Below, one piece after another: positions 47,082-59,961 of a stretch of 64,000 nt of DNA. The translations under genes were made by a program, and so were the position numbers. Position 1 is the first letter of the stretch. Each line of letters begins with the position of its first letter. The notes under the pieces were generated by a model that was given only the letters and a program-made list of their open reading frames with translations, had not been told where the DNA came from and did no database searches. The stretch comes from Cyanodermella asteris (lineage: Eukaryota; Ascomycota; Lecanoromycetes; Ostropales; Stictidaceae). The DNA lies in NCBI GenBank assembly GCA_900618795.1, contig UYJD01000001.1, positions 62,001-126,000 of the forward strand, read 5' to 3'.

Positions 47082-47567
47082 AAAAGGGACCTGCAGGCAA
47101 TTAGATACGAATGGGCCGTCGTGTCACTGCAATATGGTTGATTGAATGTTTCTTGATTTCGGATGATTGTGGCGTGTGCTTTGGGGTCAAGTACGAATCG
47201 TCTGCGCCGGCGAACTGACATGTTGACTTGAAAACTCTAAAACAGTAAAAAGGAGGAAACGAGAGAAATGAATGCCAAAATAAGAGCAGAAGCTGAGATT
47301 TTTTGATGACGGAAACTCTGAATTGTAGCCGTTGACCTTGGGGCCTCTTTCAAAGCTATATATTGGCGTTGCTTCGAGCGGAACAACGATGACTCTCATG
47401 CCGAAAATGCGAAGTTCCAGCTTCGCATCCCGTAGAAGCTCCCTGCACTGTCGTTGAACCGCTGAATGCTCGAACCAGCAGCCACATTCCAACACTTTCG
47501 ACGACAAGTACGCCAAGCTCAATGCCGCACGCTGAACAATAACAACCTCAAGTCCGCCTCAAACTCC
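47082..47567. other. Intergenic between convergent genes
   Basis: 3' regions of the GDSL esterase and YOS1; no gene recognised. Confidence 0.55.
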
Positions 47568-48014
47568 TCACCCCAGAATGAGCTCGTAAACAATAATCAG
47601 AATGTTGACAAAAATCAACGGTACTAAAATTCCATTCCACAGTCAGCTACATGGCCTTTCACGGGATCCCGGAACTACAAGATTTCTCGAAAGGAGAAAG
47701 TTTCCTTTTGTTTTCCTCTCTTTTTCTCTCTCTTTTGGAGGGAGCAAGTTGGGATAGGGAGAAGAAGAAAAAGAAAGAAAAAAACTTTAAGACTAACCTC
47801 TCGTAACGAGTCTGATACTACTAATCAAATTGACCAGTTTCGTCTGCATGCTCTGCTCGGGCGTACTGCCGAAGCTGGCCTGCGCGGCCGACGCCTGGCT
47901 GGCCTGCGAGAGGCCGATGCGTGCGAGGAAGCGGTCTTCGGACAGGATCGCGACGGCGTTGAGGAGGAAGACGCCGATGTAGAGGAGGCCGCCGAGGCCG
48001 AAGAAGCCGAACAT
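47568..48014 (-). CDS. YOS1: ER-Golgi transport protein YOS1 (IER3IP1 homologue)
   Basis: A two-exon gene, 48014-47798 and 47623-47568, giving 90 residues. Exon 1 codes MFGFFGLGGLLYIGVFLLNA followed by VAILSEDRFLARIGL, the strongly conserved N-terminal span and motif of Yos1. Exon 2 codes VPLIFVNILIIVYELILG and stop, the second span and the conserved ending. The intron (174 nt, donor GTTAGT, acceptor TTTTAG) holds a long purine/pyrimidine-skewed tract at about 47700-47790. Without the splice, the frame ends at once in Gly-stop and the second span is lost, so the short exon is needed. Yos1 acts with Yip1 and Yif1 in COPII vesicle formation at the ER. Confidence 0.9.
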
Positions 48015-51000
48015 GGTTTTCCGTGAATTTATGATAATACCCCTCTCGCGCGCGCGGGAGAGAAAGTAGGAGAATTGCGCTGGATGAATGACTGTTGCGG
48101 AATGTATCGACGGGGTTTGTATGGGGCCGAGGGGGAGGAAAGCGGTGAGATGCTCTATTTGCCGGGCGGTTACTTGTGGGAATTTTTCGATTAATCGGAG
48201 AGATGGGGGCTGTGACTGTCGGATGGTCAGGAGTTGCGGGTGTGAGGTGTGTGGGTAGTCGTGAATGCGTTGGCTGAGTATGGTCTTTCTCAAATTCAGG
48301 GTCGTTGAACAAGTGGCATCTCAAATGTGTGGTGCCTGCCGCGCCACAGTCAGCCACAGCTCGTGGCGGCGGATTTGAAACCCAGGAAACTTGGTCAACG
48401 CGAAGATCACAACGGCGTAAACAGCCATCTCAACTACAACTCGTACTATTCCTGTGACCTCGTGTTGTCATGTTCATGGTACCGGTGATATTTCCGACGG
48501 TATCGCCACTGGCCGATAGAATTTGTAGCCATGCAGGCATGATTGAGATGCTCCGCGAGAGGCGTCTACAACGATCGAGTCCAGCGACGAGATGTATCTA
48601 CGGCCTTGCGAGCTGCTCGTTGGCATATGTGGAGACAGGAAACATCTTGTCGGCGGTAACGATTCTGTACTGAGCTCTGCCGTGGACTGGATGTACGGAG
48701 TTTACGATCATTGTTGGTGTTTCGAGGTAGACATCGGTGTCATGTTTTGATATTTATCCAGCCCACGTCGTGCTATTACTGACCGAGCTGATTTCCTTTC
48801 AGAACTTATTCTACAGCCTGGCACGTGAGTGTAGGAAAAATCAAAGCCCTAGCTAGGTGTTTTGTCAAATGCTCATTTAAAAATCAAACCATGCAGCTAG
48901 ATGCGTGTCGTTCGAGCACCCATGTGTTCGTTTAGTGGGGTAGCCAGGCACTCAGCTAGGTGTTTCCACTGCATAACTGCATCATTTGTGATATTGCATG
49001 ACATGAAATCAGAACGGCTCAGCGTGTCGGTTTCTCATGCAGCCTGTCGACCCAGCAGACGTGCCGTCGGCACTGGTTCTGCCGCATCAAGTCTAGACTG
49101 GAAGGGAAAAAGCAACGTGGAACCCATCCGCTTTCAAAACACAGGGCTGGCGGCTTGCAATAGTCCCGAGTCCTGACCCCACAAAAAGCGGGTTTACACC
49201 GAGGAACCTTGGGAAGAAAGATGGTCAGAATCCCGACTTCCGGTACGAGCTTCCACACAGAGTGCTACGGCCCTAGTTTCGCTATACTTGCATATATTTA
49301 GCGAAGGACCGACAGCCACCGAACTGAATCAGGCCGGACTATGACCAAGCGTTCTTGGCAGCTGAGGCAGGGTGCTTTGGAGCGCGCCTATTCCTTGCAG
49401 TGTTGGTCTCAAAATCATCGAGTGGATCTGAAGCCGGCATCTGCAAACAGCAGTCGCTGCCTTGTCACCTGAGCGGCTTGATGCTTCTGGCAATATCCAC
49501 GAGGCTGAAAATAGTGAGTAACCTAAAATCAGTGGCGGAGACATCGTTGAGGACGTCCATCGACCATGGTCTGTAGAGGGAAGTTTCAAGCCTGTGACGC
49601 GGACTGGTTCGTCCTCCCTGGCCGGCCTTGAAAAGTCCATGCTCAGTGCACAAACCTTCAATGTGCACTTTTCCTCGTGTGCAGTGAGTCAGTGATAGGA
49701 TTTCTAGCCGGAGGCAGACTAATCTGTGATGGTGGGCATTGGGCTGCTTACAACCAGCCAAGGCCAACCTGCTGCTTCGAGAACGGCTGTCACATGATTT
49801 CGAACACTTCCAGCCAGTTGTGCAAGCTGTGCTTTGTGTGGGCCTGTTCCTGACCTGTCTAAGCTCAATCTGGCAGACTCCAACTAGCTTTTCTCACACC
49901 TTGCAGCCACAATCCAGCGACCCTGGCTCTATCACCACCCGCCCAGGGTCGTTTCGAGCCCGCTGCCGGCGCGTCTGTGTTGATTTCTCGACACACCAAC
50001 CCTGCCGTGCCGAGTCCCAACAGCAAGGCCATCCCAGAATCTCAGATATTGGATCTTCTTGTCCGTTCAGCTTGTCCACGCCGATGCATCATGTCGGCAC
50101 CGTTCAGCGACCTGACTACACCGTGTGCTGCGACTCAGCTCGTGTTCGTTGTGGCCAAGAAGGATTGCCGTGGCTGCCGGGCCACCGAAATATGTACTGT
50201 ATGTACGGGACATTTCACCCCAGCCAGTGGCTGTGTACTTACTGCACGTATCCCGAGGCTGCGATGCAGCTTTCATGCGGGGTACTCCGTCTAATTGGGC
50301 CGAACCGGCGACGGCGTGGCTTGCTTGTCCAGCTCCAACCAGTGCAACCACTATCTGTGAGCGCAGTTGTCACTGTTGACTCGAGCTTGGAGCTCGCACA
50401 GCGCCTTGCTGACCAGTGGCCACCCGATTCCCCACAAGTTGCCCGTGCCGAAGCGCAGGCAGGACATTGTCTGCGATACCGACCTTCGCTAAATCATGTG
50501 TCGAACAATTGGCAGGACGGTCGTTTTGGTTCAGCTCGACGTATGAGCATGGTAGGTGTCATGTAACGATCATCAACTGCATCGATTATCATGTTGAAGT
50601 TTGTGCTGAATATCAGGGTCCGATGCTGGTGTCGAACCTTGAGATTTGCGGTCAATCTATGCAGATCAATCAGGCACAGGAAGGCCCGAAGATCCTCGAC
50701 CTCGACATCGACCACGATGGAAATCCTTCCAACAACGACACAGCAAACGCCGACTGCCGCATCTGCCAAGCTCCTGTAATTACCACCACCGTCTTGCCTG
50801 CGCCATGTACCACAGGCTCGTATTTGCGAGCCGCGACACCATGTCTGGGACTACCGCGGATCGCTCGAGCCGAGAAGCTTTCACAAGCTCAGAGCTGCGC
50901 GCCTTTTACGGGGCAGCCTCGACGCGACTGGGCGGCGCCCGGATGAAAGTATGATAGGGGACGCCAGTGCATTTCTCGTGAGCGAGCTGGGCACGCTGGG

Positions 51001-51384
51001 CCACCTTGTGCAGCTAGCTGTTCCTGTTTAAGCTTTTGTGCGGCGACTCGGACCAATCGAAAGCTGCTCCTTCAGGTACAGGTCTCTTTCCATCTTCTCC
51101 ACACTCGCCCCATCAGGTCTTCGGCACGGTCTAGCCACCGCACGCTGGACCGTGCTGGAGCTCCTTCTCCACGTGCATACAATCTTGTTGACCGCGGTGG
51201 TGATGGCCTCGGTGGGGATTGGTCGATTGGATCCGGCGCGAAATGAACGCGAAATCTATTTGCCCGTTCCCATCTTCTCGAATGTGTTTAAGTAGGGACA
51301 GCTCCCCAATTTCCTTCTTTGGTCAGCCTGTCGTTCTTCTGCTCGGTATCAACGTCGTCCCCATCGCCAACCACCACCGCCAAC
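48015..51384. other. Long intergenic stretch (3.4 kb), no supported gene
   Basis: The left part is the YOS1 promoter. Short repeats of AGCTAGGTGTTT occur near 48850 and 48953, with a looser copy near 48894. Two overlapping plus-strand frames, 49739-50566 (275 codons) and 50416-50946 (176 codons), are long but show no domain, signal peptide or consistent composition, so I do not call them genes. The last 100 bases hold C-rich promoter DNA of the CFEM gene. Confidence 0.4.
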
Positions 51385-52453
51385 ATGCAGTACTACCAGC
51401 TCGCCGCCGTGGCAGCCTTCGCTGGCCTCGCCAATGCCCAGACCACCTGCGCACCGATCATTCAGAGCTTCGACCCTTGCATTGTACGTGGCCAAGGTCG
51501 TGTGGACAATATCCTCATTCTAACCGTCTCCATAGTTGGGTCCCATTGCTTCGGTCGCCTACAGCAGCTTCAGCTGTGACATTATTGACTTTGCTTGCCA
51601 ATGCTCCAACCTCGAGGGCATTGCAAACACTGCCGTCCCGGCCGCTGGCATGCCTCCAAACTCGGCGGCTACCTGCAACGGAGCCATCAACGCTTTCGAC
51701 GTTGCGAATAGCCTGTGCGACTGCGTCACTTCCAACTCGGCCCAGCCCGCAATCACTCTGAACTCTGTTCAGAGCATTTGCGAGCCTACCGCTCTGTCGA
51801 TTCCGGCCTGTGCCCTGGGTTATATTGCCGACGCTGGATACCAGTCCTTTGGCTGTGACATCCAGGACTTTGCCTGCCAGTGCTCCAACTCCATGAGCAT
51901 CCAGAACCTCATCTTCGACAGCGTTACCTCCCTCTGCGGTGTCAACTACGCCGCTCAAACAGTCTTGCCTGCTGTCGCAAACGTCTGCGCGTGCGTGTCT
52001 TCCAACGCGGGCGGATCTGGCCCCACCAGCACCGGTGGCAGCACCGGTGCTACCACCACCGCCGGCGGTAGCACCTCTGTGCCCTCGGTCGTGCCCAGCG
52101 GCTCCCAAACCTCCAGCGTCGCCGCGCCCACCGGCTCCTTGAGTGGCTCTGCCAGCAGCTCCAGGTCCGGCAGCGGCTCCGGTGCCCCCTCCGGTGTCCC
52201 CTCCGGTTCCGCCTCCAGTTCCGCCCCCGGCAGCGCCCCCAGTGTTACCGGTTCCAAGACCGGCAGCCAGTCTGCTCGTAAGTCGTCCATTCCTACCATG
52301 CATCAGTCAATAGCTAACTTGTGTACAGCCAACATGCAGACCTCTGGTGTCGTTGGAACCAAGTCCATGCCCGTCTTCACCGGTGCCGGTGCTACCGCTT
52401 CGGCTTTCGGTGGTGTCATGGGTGTTGTCGCTGGTCTCGTCGCCTTCTTGTAA
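51385..52453 (+). CDS. GPI-anchored protein with two tandem CFEM domains
   Basis: A three-exon gene, 51385-51483, 51536-52277 and 52329-52453, of 321 residues. The signal peptide is MQYYQLAAVAAFAGLANAQ. CFEM 1 has eight cysteines (22, 32, 47, 54, 56, 80, 94, 96), including SCDIIDFACQC; CFEM 2 follows from about residue 115 with the same eight-cysteine plan and GCDIQDFACQC. The Asp before the fourth cysteine, which binds heme iron in Candida CFEM proteins, is present in both. A Ser/Gly/Thr-rich stalk of about 90 residues leads to a hydrophobic tail (GGVMGVVAGLVAFL) preceded by small residues, a likely GPI signal. Roles known for the family are heme capture, wall structure and host interaction; which applies here is not known. 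Confidence 0.88.
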
Positions 52454-52977
52454 ATGTTGTAGCGTGGTTGACGATGCGATTGGTTGATGATGGGGCGGGT
52501 ACATATTGAAAAACGTGTGACGATGTATATACCCCTTATGATAATGCAGAATGCGTGAAGACTACACTTGAATCTTTCTCATACATTGCACGTGTAACCC
52601 GACGTTGGGCTCGACTACGGCATGATTTGCAATCAATGCGGTTTTGCAGATAACAAGTGATTCTCTACCTATGCAAGCAAAGTCCGACCAACAGCCAGCG
52701 GAGCGTTCGCCCACCGCACTTGGTCGAGAAGGGCTCAGATAATCCCATCAATCTGTACCGGCAACTAACATGTGTCGCTCGTCGCTCGGGTGATCGACTT
52801 TGCGAGAAAGGCTGGGAAGCGAGAGTGTCTAGCTAAGCGGAACGGCGCCAAATAGAAGCAAGTTTGGTACTGTCGGAGTAGCAGCTCCGCCAGCATCCCA
52901 AATTCCCACTCGCAGCAAGCTAAGCTGACCGTCACTCACGCGAGCTCCCACCCACACCCATCTGCAGCTTCGCAATC
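52454..52977. other. Intergenic, promoter of the PWI gene
   Basis: No gene seen in about 520 bp. The final bases before 52978 are pyrimidine- and CA-rich, a common fungal 5' leader. Confidence 0.5.
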
Positions 52978-54614
52978 ATGGCGACCTCCGTGGACGCAAA
53001 GATGCTCAAGCAGACCAAGTTCCCTCCCGAATTCAACCAAAAGGTCGACATTACCAAGATCAACGTCGAGGTCATGAAGAAGTGGATCGCCGGCCGCATC
53101 AGCGACATCCTGGGCAGCGAGGACGACGTCGTCATCGAGCTGTGCTACAGTCTGTTGGAGACTTCGGGCGGCAGGTATCCGGACATCAAGGTGCTTCAGA
53201 TTCAACTCACCGGCTTTCTCGACAAGGACACGGCTAAATTCTGTAAAGAACTGTGGAATTTGTGTTTGAGCGCCCAGGCCAATCCGCAGGGCGTGCCCAA
53301 GGAGCTGCTTGAGGCCAAGAAGCTCGAATTGATCAAGGAAAAGGTGTGTGATGGATTCCTTCTGCCCATTCGACGACAATGGCTCGGCGGACTGTCCCAC
53401 GTTTGTCTCACAACGACCTGCTGCTAATGTGAAGACAGGCCGAAGCCGACCGATTAGCTGAGGAAGCTCGAAAACGACGCGAGCAAGATACCCAGAACAC
53501 GCGTAACCTCGACGACGTCAGGCAACGAGAACGCTTCGAAAGGTCCGGAAGAGGAGGGCGTGGCTTTGGAGAGCGCGGCTTCGGAGGTAGAGGTCGTGGC
53601 GGACGACCAGACTACGACGAACGACGTCCCCGCCGCTTCTCACCCTCACCCCAACGCCGACCCTCCCCCGACCGAGATGACAGACGCAAAAGACGAGCCT
53701 TTGACTCATACATGCCGCCGAGCCGGGGACGGGACCGCACAGACTATCGCAGAAGTGCGCCAACGGGGCCTGACCCTAAAGCTTCTCGTCCTTTGCGTTC
53801 CCGGTCTTCTTCACGCAGTGATTCGAGATCACTATCACGCACACCTCCTCGCCGCCGTCGCCATTCATCCGTGAGCAGGAGCAGATCGCGGACCCCCGGC
53901 GAAGCCCGGCACGATCGCTACGGCAGACGTTCTCGAGACAGCAGGCGGGAGCCAGGCGGCGAAAGGCGGAACGACAAGAAGAAAGTGGATTATAGACGGA
54001 GATCTCGCTCGAGAACCCCCTCTTCCAGCTCATACTCCTCAGACTCACGCTCACCCCCGCCCAGGCGCTCTCGAAGACGTTCTCCCCCTCGAGGCAGGAA
54101 ACCTTCAGATTCGCAATCCAGATCGCGCTCGCGCACCGTCACACCTCCGCCTCGAAGCCGTCGTCGACGTTCACCGGACTCGGAATCATCAATCCCGCCG
54201 CCCGATCGCCCAGCCAGCCCCGACGACCGCGAACACCGCCTTTCCCGTTCCAGATCGCCCGTAATCTACGCACGCCCCGAAAAGTCCCGAAGACGCAGAC
54301 TCTCTCCAAGCACAAGCCCATCCCGTTCCCGCAGCCGCAGCAGCAGCCCCCGCGAGGCCCGACGTAAAGATGTCCACCGCAGAAGAAGAAGTCCAGGCAG
54401 GAGAAGGAGCAGGAGCAGAAGTCGAGACAGAAGCACTGGCCGCCACAACGAGCGAGCGAGGAAGAGACATCGTTCGCTGGAGAGGTATAGGCCGGAGCCG
54501 GCGAGGAGGCGGAATACTAGCTCAGTTGACAGCTCGAGGGATTTGCCGGCTGAGAAGCGCCAAAAAGTGAAGGATACGGACGATGGAAAAGCGGATGATG
54601 AGATGGCGGATTGA
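52978..54614 (+). CDS. PWI-domain, SR-rich splicing factor (SRRM1/SRm160-like)
   Basis: A two-exon gene, 52978-53343 and 53439-54614, of 513 residues with a 95-nt intron. The PWI domain lies at about residues 25-105: INVEVMKKWIAGRISDILG, with the family's 'PWI'-like WI core, then DDVVIELCYSLLE and DIKVLQIQLTGFLDKDTAKF. It binds nucleic acid in SRm160. A charged helix (KAEADRLAEEARKRREQD) and RGG stretch (GRGGRGFGERGFGG) follow. The rest is a long Arg-Ser repeat region with many RSRSRS blocks, typical of splicing coactivators that bridge the exon junction and spliceosome. The acidic C-terminus ends DDEMAD. The frame is intact. Confidence 0.85.
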
Positions 54615-55398
54615 GTGATCTCTTTGAAGAATATGAACATGTGATTAGCGTACGATACAGAGCTCATGGGGCTGCCGGAGAAACCAAAGACAGACAGGCA
54701 AACATACAGGTGGCCCTGATTTGCTAAGTGGAGATGGTTTTATAGACCCCACACCAAGAAAACATTGACTCGTCCCTCTTCATCGGGGCATTGTCTTTGT
54801 GAGGCAATTTGTGAGTAAAGAAAATCCTACTTTGCCTGTCAACAGTGCACACTGTATGCCCTTTCTTGCTACAATTGTAACCCTCTACTCGGGACGATTC
54901 CAGGTTTTCGAGAAGAAATGTTCGATGCTAGCATCAAATTACTGACGGGATTCATCGCTTTGCAGTACTTGCTTTAGTTGATTTTGCAAAATCTCGAATT
55001 CTGAACCGCACCGTTGCTTTGGGACAAGTTAGGTTGGAATGGACACTTTGTACCGGACGCTTTTTTCTTTCACTCGCCTTGCCCAAAATAAACAGTCATG
55101 CTCAGCAAAACAACCTTGGTCGCCTCAGCATTTCCGCAAAATCGACCTCCCGAGGACCATCGTTTCGCTCCCCATCCCGCCTGACGCCCCTCCAAAGTCC
55201 ATCCTGTCCGTTCTTCGTTCTTCATAAACAAATAGCAATCTCAAGAGCTCATACACATTACATTCGAAAACGAGCACTCATGGGGAGCGGATAGCTAAAA
55301 TTTGCCACAGCCTGCCACAGGCGCAAAAAGTTGGCAATGAGACCGCCCCCGTGCTTATCTGTCGGCGTTGACTTCGAACATGTTCACAGTCAATGCGT
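54615..55398. other. Intergenic between convergent genes
   Basis: 3' regions of the PWI gene and the PWWP gene. No gene or repeat recognised. Confidence 0.5.
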
Positions 55399-57350
55399 TC
55401 ATGAAGCTGTAGCTGGCTCGGCGGCGGGCTTGGATTCATCGGCCGGAGCGCTGGAAGCTTCAGGTCCATCAGACTTGGCCTCAGGGGCAGACGAAGCAAC
55501 CTTCTCGCCTTCTGCGGCGTCCGCGTTGACTTCCGCCTTGGGCGCAGCCGCGGTCAACGCCGCCGCGTCCTTGGTCTCAGTCGTGGTATTCCCGCTGTCT
55601 GCCTCTTCGGGCTTTAGGGCCTGCTCATCACCCTTCTCGGCCTTTTCCTCATCCCTGGTTGTCGCATCCTTCTTTTCCGAGTCTTCGGCTCCCGATTTCG
55701 CGTCGCCGTTTGTAGTTGGGGCAGAGTCCTTCTTTTCAGAGTCGCCCTCAGTCTTGTCATCTGCCGCGAGGACCTTATTCCATTTGGCGAGCAGTTCGAC
55801 TGATCGCGACTTGAAGTTGTATTCGTCGTCGCGGGGGATTGTCTGCAGCTTGATCATGGCTCTTAGCACTTTATGGATCTTGGTTGCGCGAATGATGCTG
55901 GCTTCGAGCTCTGGGTAGTCTTCCAATTTCTTAAGGTATGTGGACATTGTCTTGACTTCGTCGTCGGTAGGAACATTATCACGGGTGAGGAGGCCGCGTT
56001 GAAGTTTGTGTCGGCAGTACTTGACTGTGCAAATGTCAGCAAGTTCTCCAATCGCGGTACTGTGCAGTAGTGTCTTACCTTCCTGCTCGCGCTTCGCATG
56101 CTTTTCCTCCGCCGTCAATTCCTTCTCGGGCGCCGGAGTCTCAGCTTCGTCGCTATCGACAGCTCCTTTCGCGGGTGTCTTCTTCTTGTTGGCGCTCTTG
56201 GTGCCTGTCTCCTTCTTCTTGGCACTCTTCTCGCCAGTGGCGGGTGTCTTGGGGTTGGACAGCTTGAGTTTGGTCGTTTTCGGTGTCTTAGCAGGCTGTT
56301 AACGTCAGTTGATCGTCAATTGACAATTTCATCGAACTAACCTTCTCGTTTCCGTCACCCTCGGCAGCATCCTTCTTTCTCTTCTTGCCCTTTGACTTTG
56401 TCTCACCACTGTCGTCATCGACTTCCATCTCGTCGGCATCGGCGACAACAGCTGCGTCGCTCTTGCGCTTGGCCTTCTTCTCTGCCTTGCGAGCTTTCTC
56501 GGCCTGTGCTTCAGCCCGGGCCGCCTCTTCCTCGGCGACGGCATCGGCGTGGTCGTTGAGCAGATCCTTGTAGTGGCTGAGGGGGTGACCCTTTGCAGCC
56601 TCTGCATAGGCCGCAATCAGAGACTTGCTCTTGCTCTTCTCAGAGATGTCCTTGCACTCTTCGACGGTGAGAGGTTGCAAGTCCTGGTTTGGTATCCATG
56701 CAAACTCATTGGTGTGAAGAAACAGAACGGGGAAGGTTCGCTCGTGCTGGCGCTTCCCACCAGGAGCGTACTCTGGACGCCTCCAGGTGCCGTCGAGGTT
56801 GGGAGCGGTGACGGGTCGCTTGGCCTCAATGACCGCTGGCAGCATGTCATCGTCCGCGACGAGGGACGGCCAAGCGGCGTGGCCCTTCATGCGGGAGAGG
56901 AAGAGTTCACCAGGCTTGGCATCGAGGTGCAAGTCCTTGACAGACTTTTTGTGCTTGAGCGTCTTCTTCGTCTTGTGCTCGGGTACGCCTGACGATTTCC
57001 GTCTTCCCTTCTTGTCAGATGCGCCATTTGCGTCTTCAGCAGTGCTGCCCTCGGCGTTATTAGCAGCAGCCGTGCTGGTGCCACCCATCTCAGTGTCCGC
57101 GTCAGTGGCAGCTTTGGTGGCATCTGGCGCGTCTGTGCCGTTTGGATGCCCTTCTGTCGCTCGTCAGTAAATACTCAATGAGTCAGAACTCCGGCATCGA
57201 CTTACTCTCTGTGCTCTCTTGACCGTCAGCACCCTCAGGTTTGTCGGCTGCGGGCGCAGGTGCAGTCTCGTCGACGGCCATGGCATCGGTCTGATGCTCG
57301 GTCGGCTCGGAAGCCACCGGGGCAGCAGCGTTCGTAGTCTCGTCGCTCAT
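55399..57350 (-). CDS. PWWP plus TFIIS-N/LEDGF-like chromatin protein
   Basis: A four-exon gene: 57350-57206, 57153-56342, 56295-56079 and 56024-55399, with introns of 52, 46 and 54 nt, and 599 residues. A PWWP domain spans about residues 128-215: KPGELFLSRMKGHAAWPSLV, then FPVLFLHTNEFAWIPNQDL. PWWP domains read methylated H3K36 on transcribed genes. A basic Lys-rich middle is followed by a helical TFIIS-N-like fold at about 392-475 (KYCRHKLQRGLLTRDNVPTD ... DYPELEASIIRATKIHKVLR), as in LEDGF, which binds elongation factors. The C-terminus is Ala/Glu-rich and disordered. The third intron has a length divisible by three and no stop, so retention would add 18 residues. The role in transcription-coupled chromatin control is inferred from the domains. 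Confidence 0.85.
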
Positions 57351-59961
57351 GGTTGTATGGTGGGTGAATGGGGTTGTAGATACAATGAGCGAGATGAGCT
57401 TCGCGGGTCAGCACCGACGCGTCGTGGGACAAATCTCGACAGGGTGATGAAAGAGAGCCTCGGAGGAAATGGCCCAAGACAAGTGCGCGATAGATAGAAG
57501 CAGAGAACAAGGGGACGAGCCAATGGGCGCGGTAGGTGTCGGGCGGGCAAAAGGTCTCGCGATCACAAAACGGAATCGCGAGAGGAGAGCAGCAGCGCGA
57601 CAGACGAGATGGATTTATCGGAAATAACGCACCTCAGTCTTAGTTTTAGGCAAGAAGCGGAAGCTTGGCGGAGTCGGAGATGCAAGTTGGACTGCAGAGG
57701 AAGAGCGGCCGTGCGAGTGCAGCAAAGACGTGTTTGCAGCGCGTGCTTGTGCAAACCTAAGTGCTGGGTAGCCGCTTACTGTGCCTGGCTAGAAAGGAAC
57801 AAGCCCGTTGCCGCCAAATTGAGCTTGAGGCGATTCACAAGTGATCGAGAACCACACCCGACAAAAAATTGTATTGATGAAAAGCGTATGGAGGGGGCTG
57901 GGCGTAGATGCAGCAGCGAAGGTTGTCCGGTGCCATGTCTCGAAAGATGAGCCCTGCTGTTGCTTTGCGCATTGCCTCCCAGCCGCCTCGCCGACACCGC
58001 CAAGTTCACCTCGTATTCACCATCATTGTGACTGATCACGGCCATGAATAAGTGAAGGCTGACGAAGTGGAAGCCGTCGAGCGACCGACCACGAGGTATC
58101 CTCGGCTCACTGTGTGTCCATGTTTGACTCATGCTCGTCTCTCGAAGACCCCTTTCTGCCCCTTCTGACGTCCGTCATAATTCGCCAAAGGTGACCAAAC
58201 ACCAACGCTAGATACAGCCCAGCCTGGCATGAGGATGTCTCGGCGGCTCGACAGAGCCTTCGGTCAGCGATCAACTTGGACGCGGCTCGGATATGATGCT
58301 CACTGTGCAGGAAGTAACAGAGCGATCTGCTCGGGACATGAAAAAGCAAATGCGAACGGACCAAACTTGCAGTCGCAAATTCAGTCAAGAGACATCGCGT
58401 ACCAGTTACACCGCCATAAAGCATTTCTTTGCTAGTAGGCTCACGCTTCAGTGTTCATTTGGCCCAAGAACTTCCGAACGCCTAATCTGAGTGTCTCCAG
58501 CTCAACAATTTCAATCTTCACACAGAAACTGGCAACGAGCAAGTTCGGCGGCAAGAGGCTAACTGTAAAGGCAGACAGACAATAATTGCAGCATCAAATT
58601 ATCGCAGGAACGCGCCGTAGCTCGGAAAATCGAGATGTAGCTTACTTTGATCCAGGAAAACATGCAGAGCTCTTGTTCTCGAGGCATAAAGCCATAGATG
58701 TTCCCGCTCCAAAAGCCGCAGACGTGTAGTAGGCATTCAGAAGTTCCAATCGCAACTGCGAGCAGGGTCGAGTTTGACCGACCAGGGTTGCCTCGGGATT
58801 TGAGTCTCAGCCTCAGCCTCAGCATCTAGCGTACTCGATGACCATGCATGATCGATTGAATACCTGGATGACGCGGGCCAAGTCGATCCTAAGCATGGGA
58901 TTGGTATTCGGCAGCATGGAATCTCTTCTAGGTCCATCGAAGGGACATGCAGCATATGTGTCGTCTCTGACATTTGTCCTTGGTTTTAGTGACATGGCAC
59001 GTATCCGATCGCAAAGCAAAGATCCAAGAATTGCTTAGGTCGGGGTTTCATAATCGTCCTTCGAGAACATCGTCACAGGATCCGTCCGGCGATTAGAGCA
59101 TAGCCTGTGTAAGCATATTGATCAACAACTTTGTGATCACCCGGAGTAATCTTTCTGTGCATTAATGCAATCCTATTTTCCGCAAAGTCTCCCCAGCAGC
59201 CCTTGGCCTGTATGGATACTTGAGTGTGCTAGACACGAACGACATTTGACGGCGCGCGCAGGCTGCGAGGGCCACGCAGTATCTTGGAATTGACAACGCC
59301 CGTGAAGAACTCGTTCTTTGGACATAACTTCAGCGCGGTCTCAGTGCGCCTTGCGAGCCTCGGATTGAGGTGGAGCTTGCAAGGGACCAGAGATGTATCA
59401 AACTAGGAAATGTCGCAGTGCGGGTCAAAGGGGACCCTGCTTTGTCAGCAGAATTTTGCCGTGCTGAAAATCTTCACACCAGCCCGGACGCCGGAATTTG
59501 GATGACGAGTCGACGAGTGATGGAGCGTGACACCATGCTCCGGTATATACATACGATAGTGTGGTACACCATGCTGGGATCGTGCCCTCTTGTACATCTT
59601 AACACCATGCAGAGATTGATCTTTTGCAGCGCACTAGTCCACATTGGAAGAGTTTATACGACCTTTTAGACTTTCTTACCCCCGGTTGCAACACATAACG
59701 ACGCCACTCGTGGGAGGATCCGTCCACTAATCCTTGACAAGATCTTTCGGTGTGCTGTTTCCTTGCTTTCGACATGCATCTACGTCTCTGGTTGTGCCGA
59801 TTCTCAATTCCCACCTGCTAATCTAGTAGGCTACTTTCAGACTTGTGCCCTCTTTTTGTCCTCTTACTCGGGTAGTCGGGTTTACAGAGTCTGTTAGGGA
59901 CTGTTCGATCACCCACCGCCTGCATTGTCAGATCTCCCAGTCAATTCAATCAGCTGCGAAG
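57351..59961. other. Long intergenic stretch (2.6 kb), no supported gene
   Basis: Divergent promoters of the PWWP gene (left) and the permease (right). Open frames in the middle (for example 57609-57950 plus, 58107-58424 minus, 59370-59669 plus) lack motifs. No element ends, RNA genes or repeats recognised. Confidence 0.45.

Noticed and set aside
49739-50946. Two long overlapping plus-strand frames (275 and 176 codons)
   Set aside because: No motif, no shared composition with known proteins, and no splice logic; kept only as a note in the intergenic entry.
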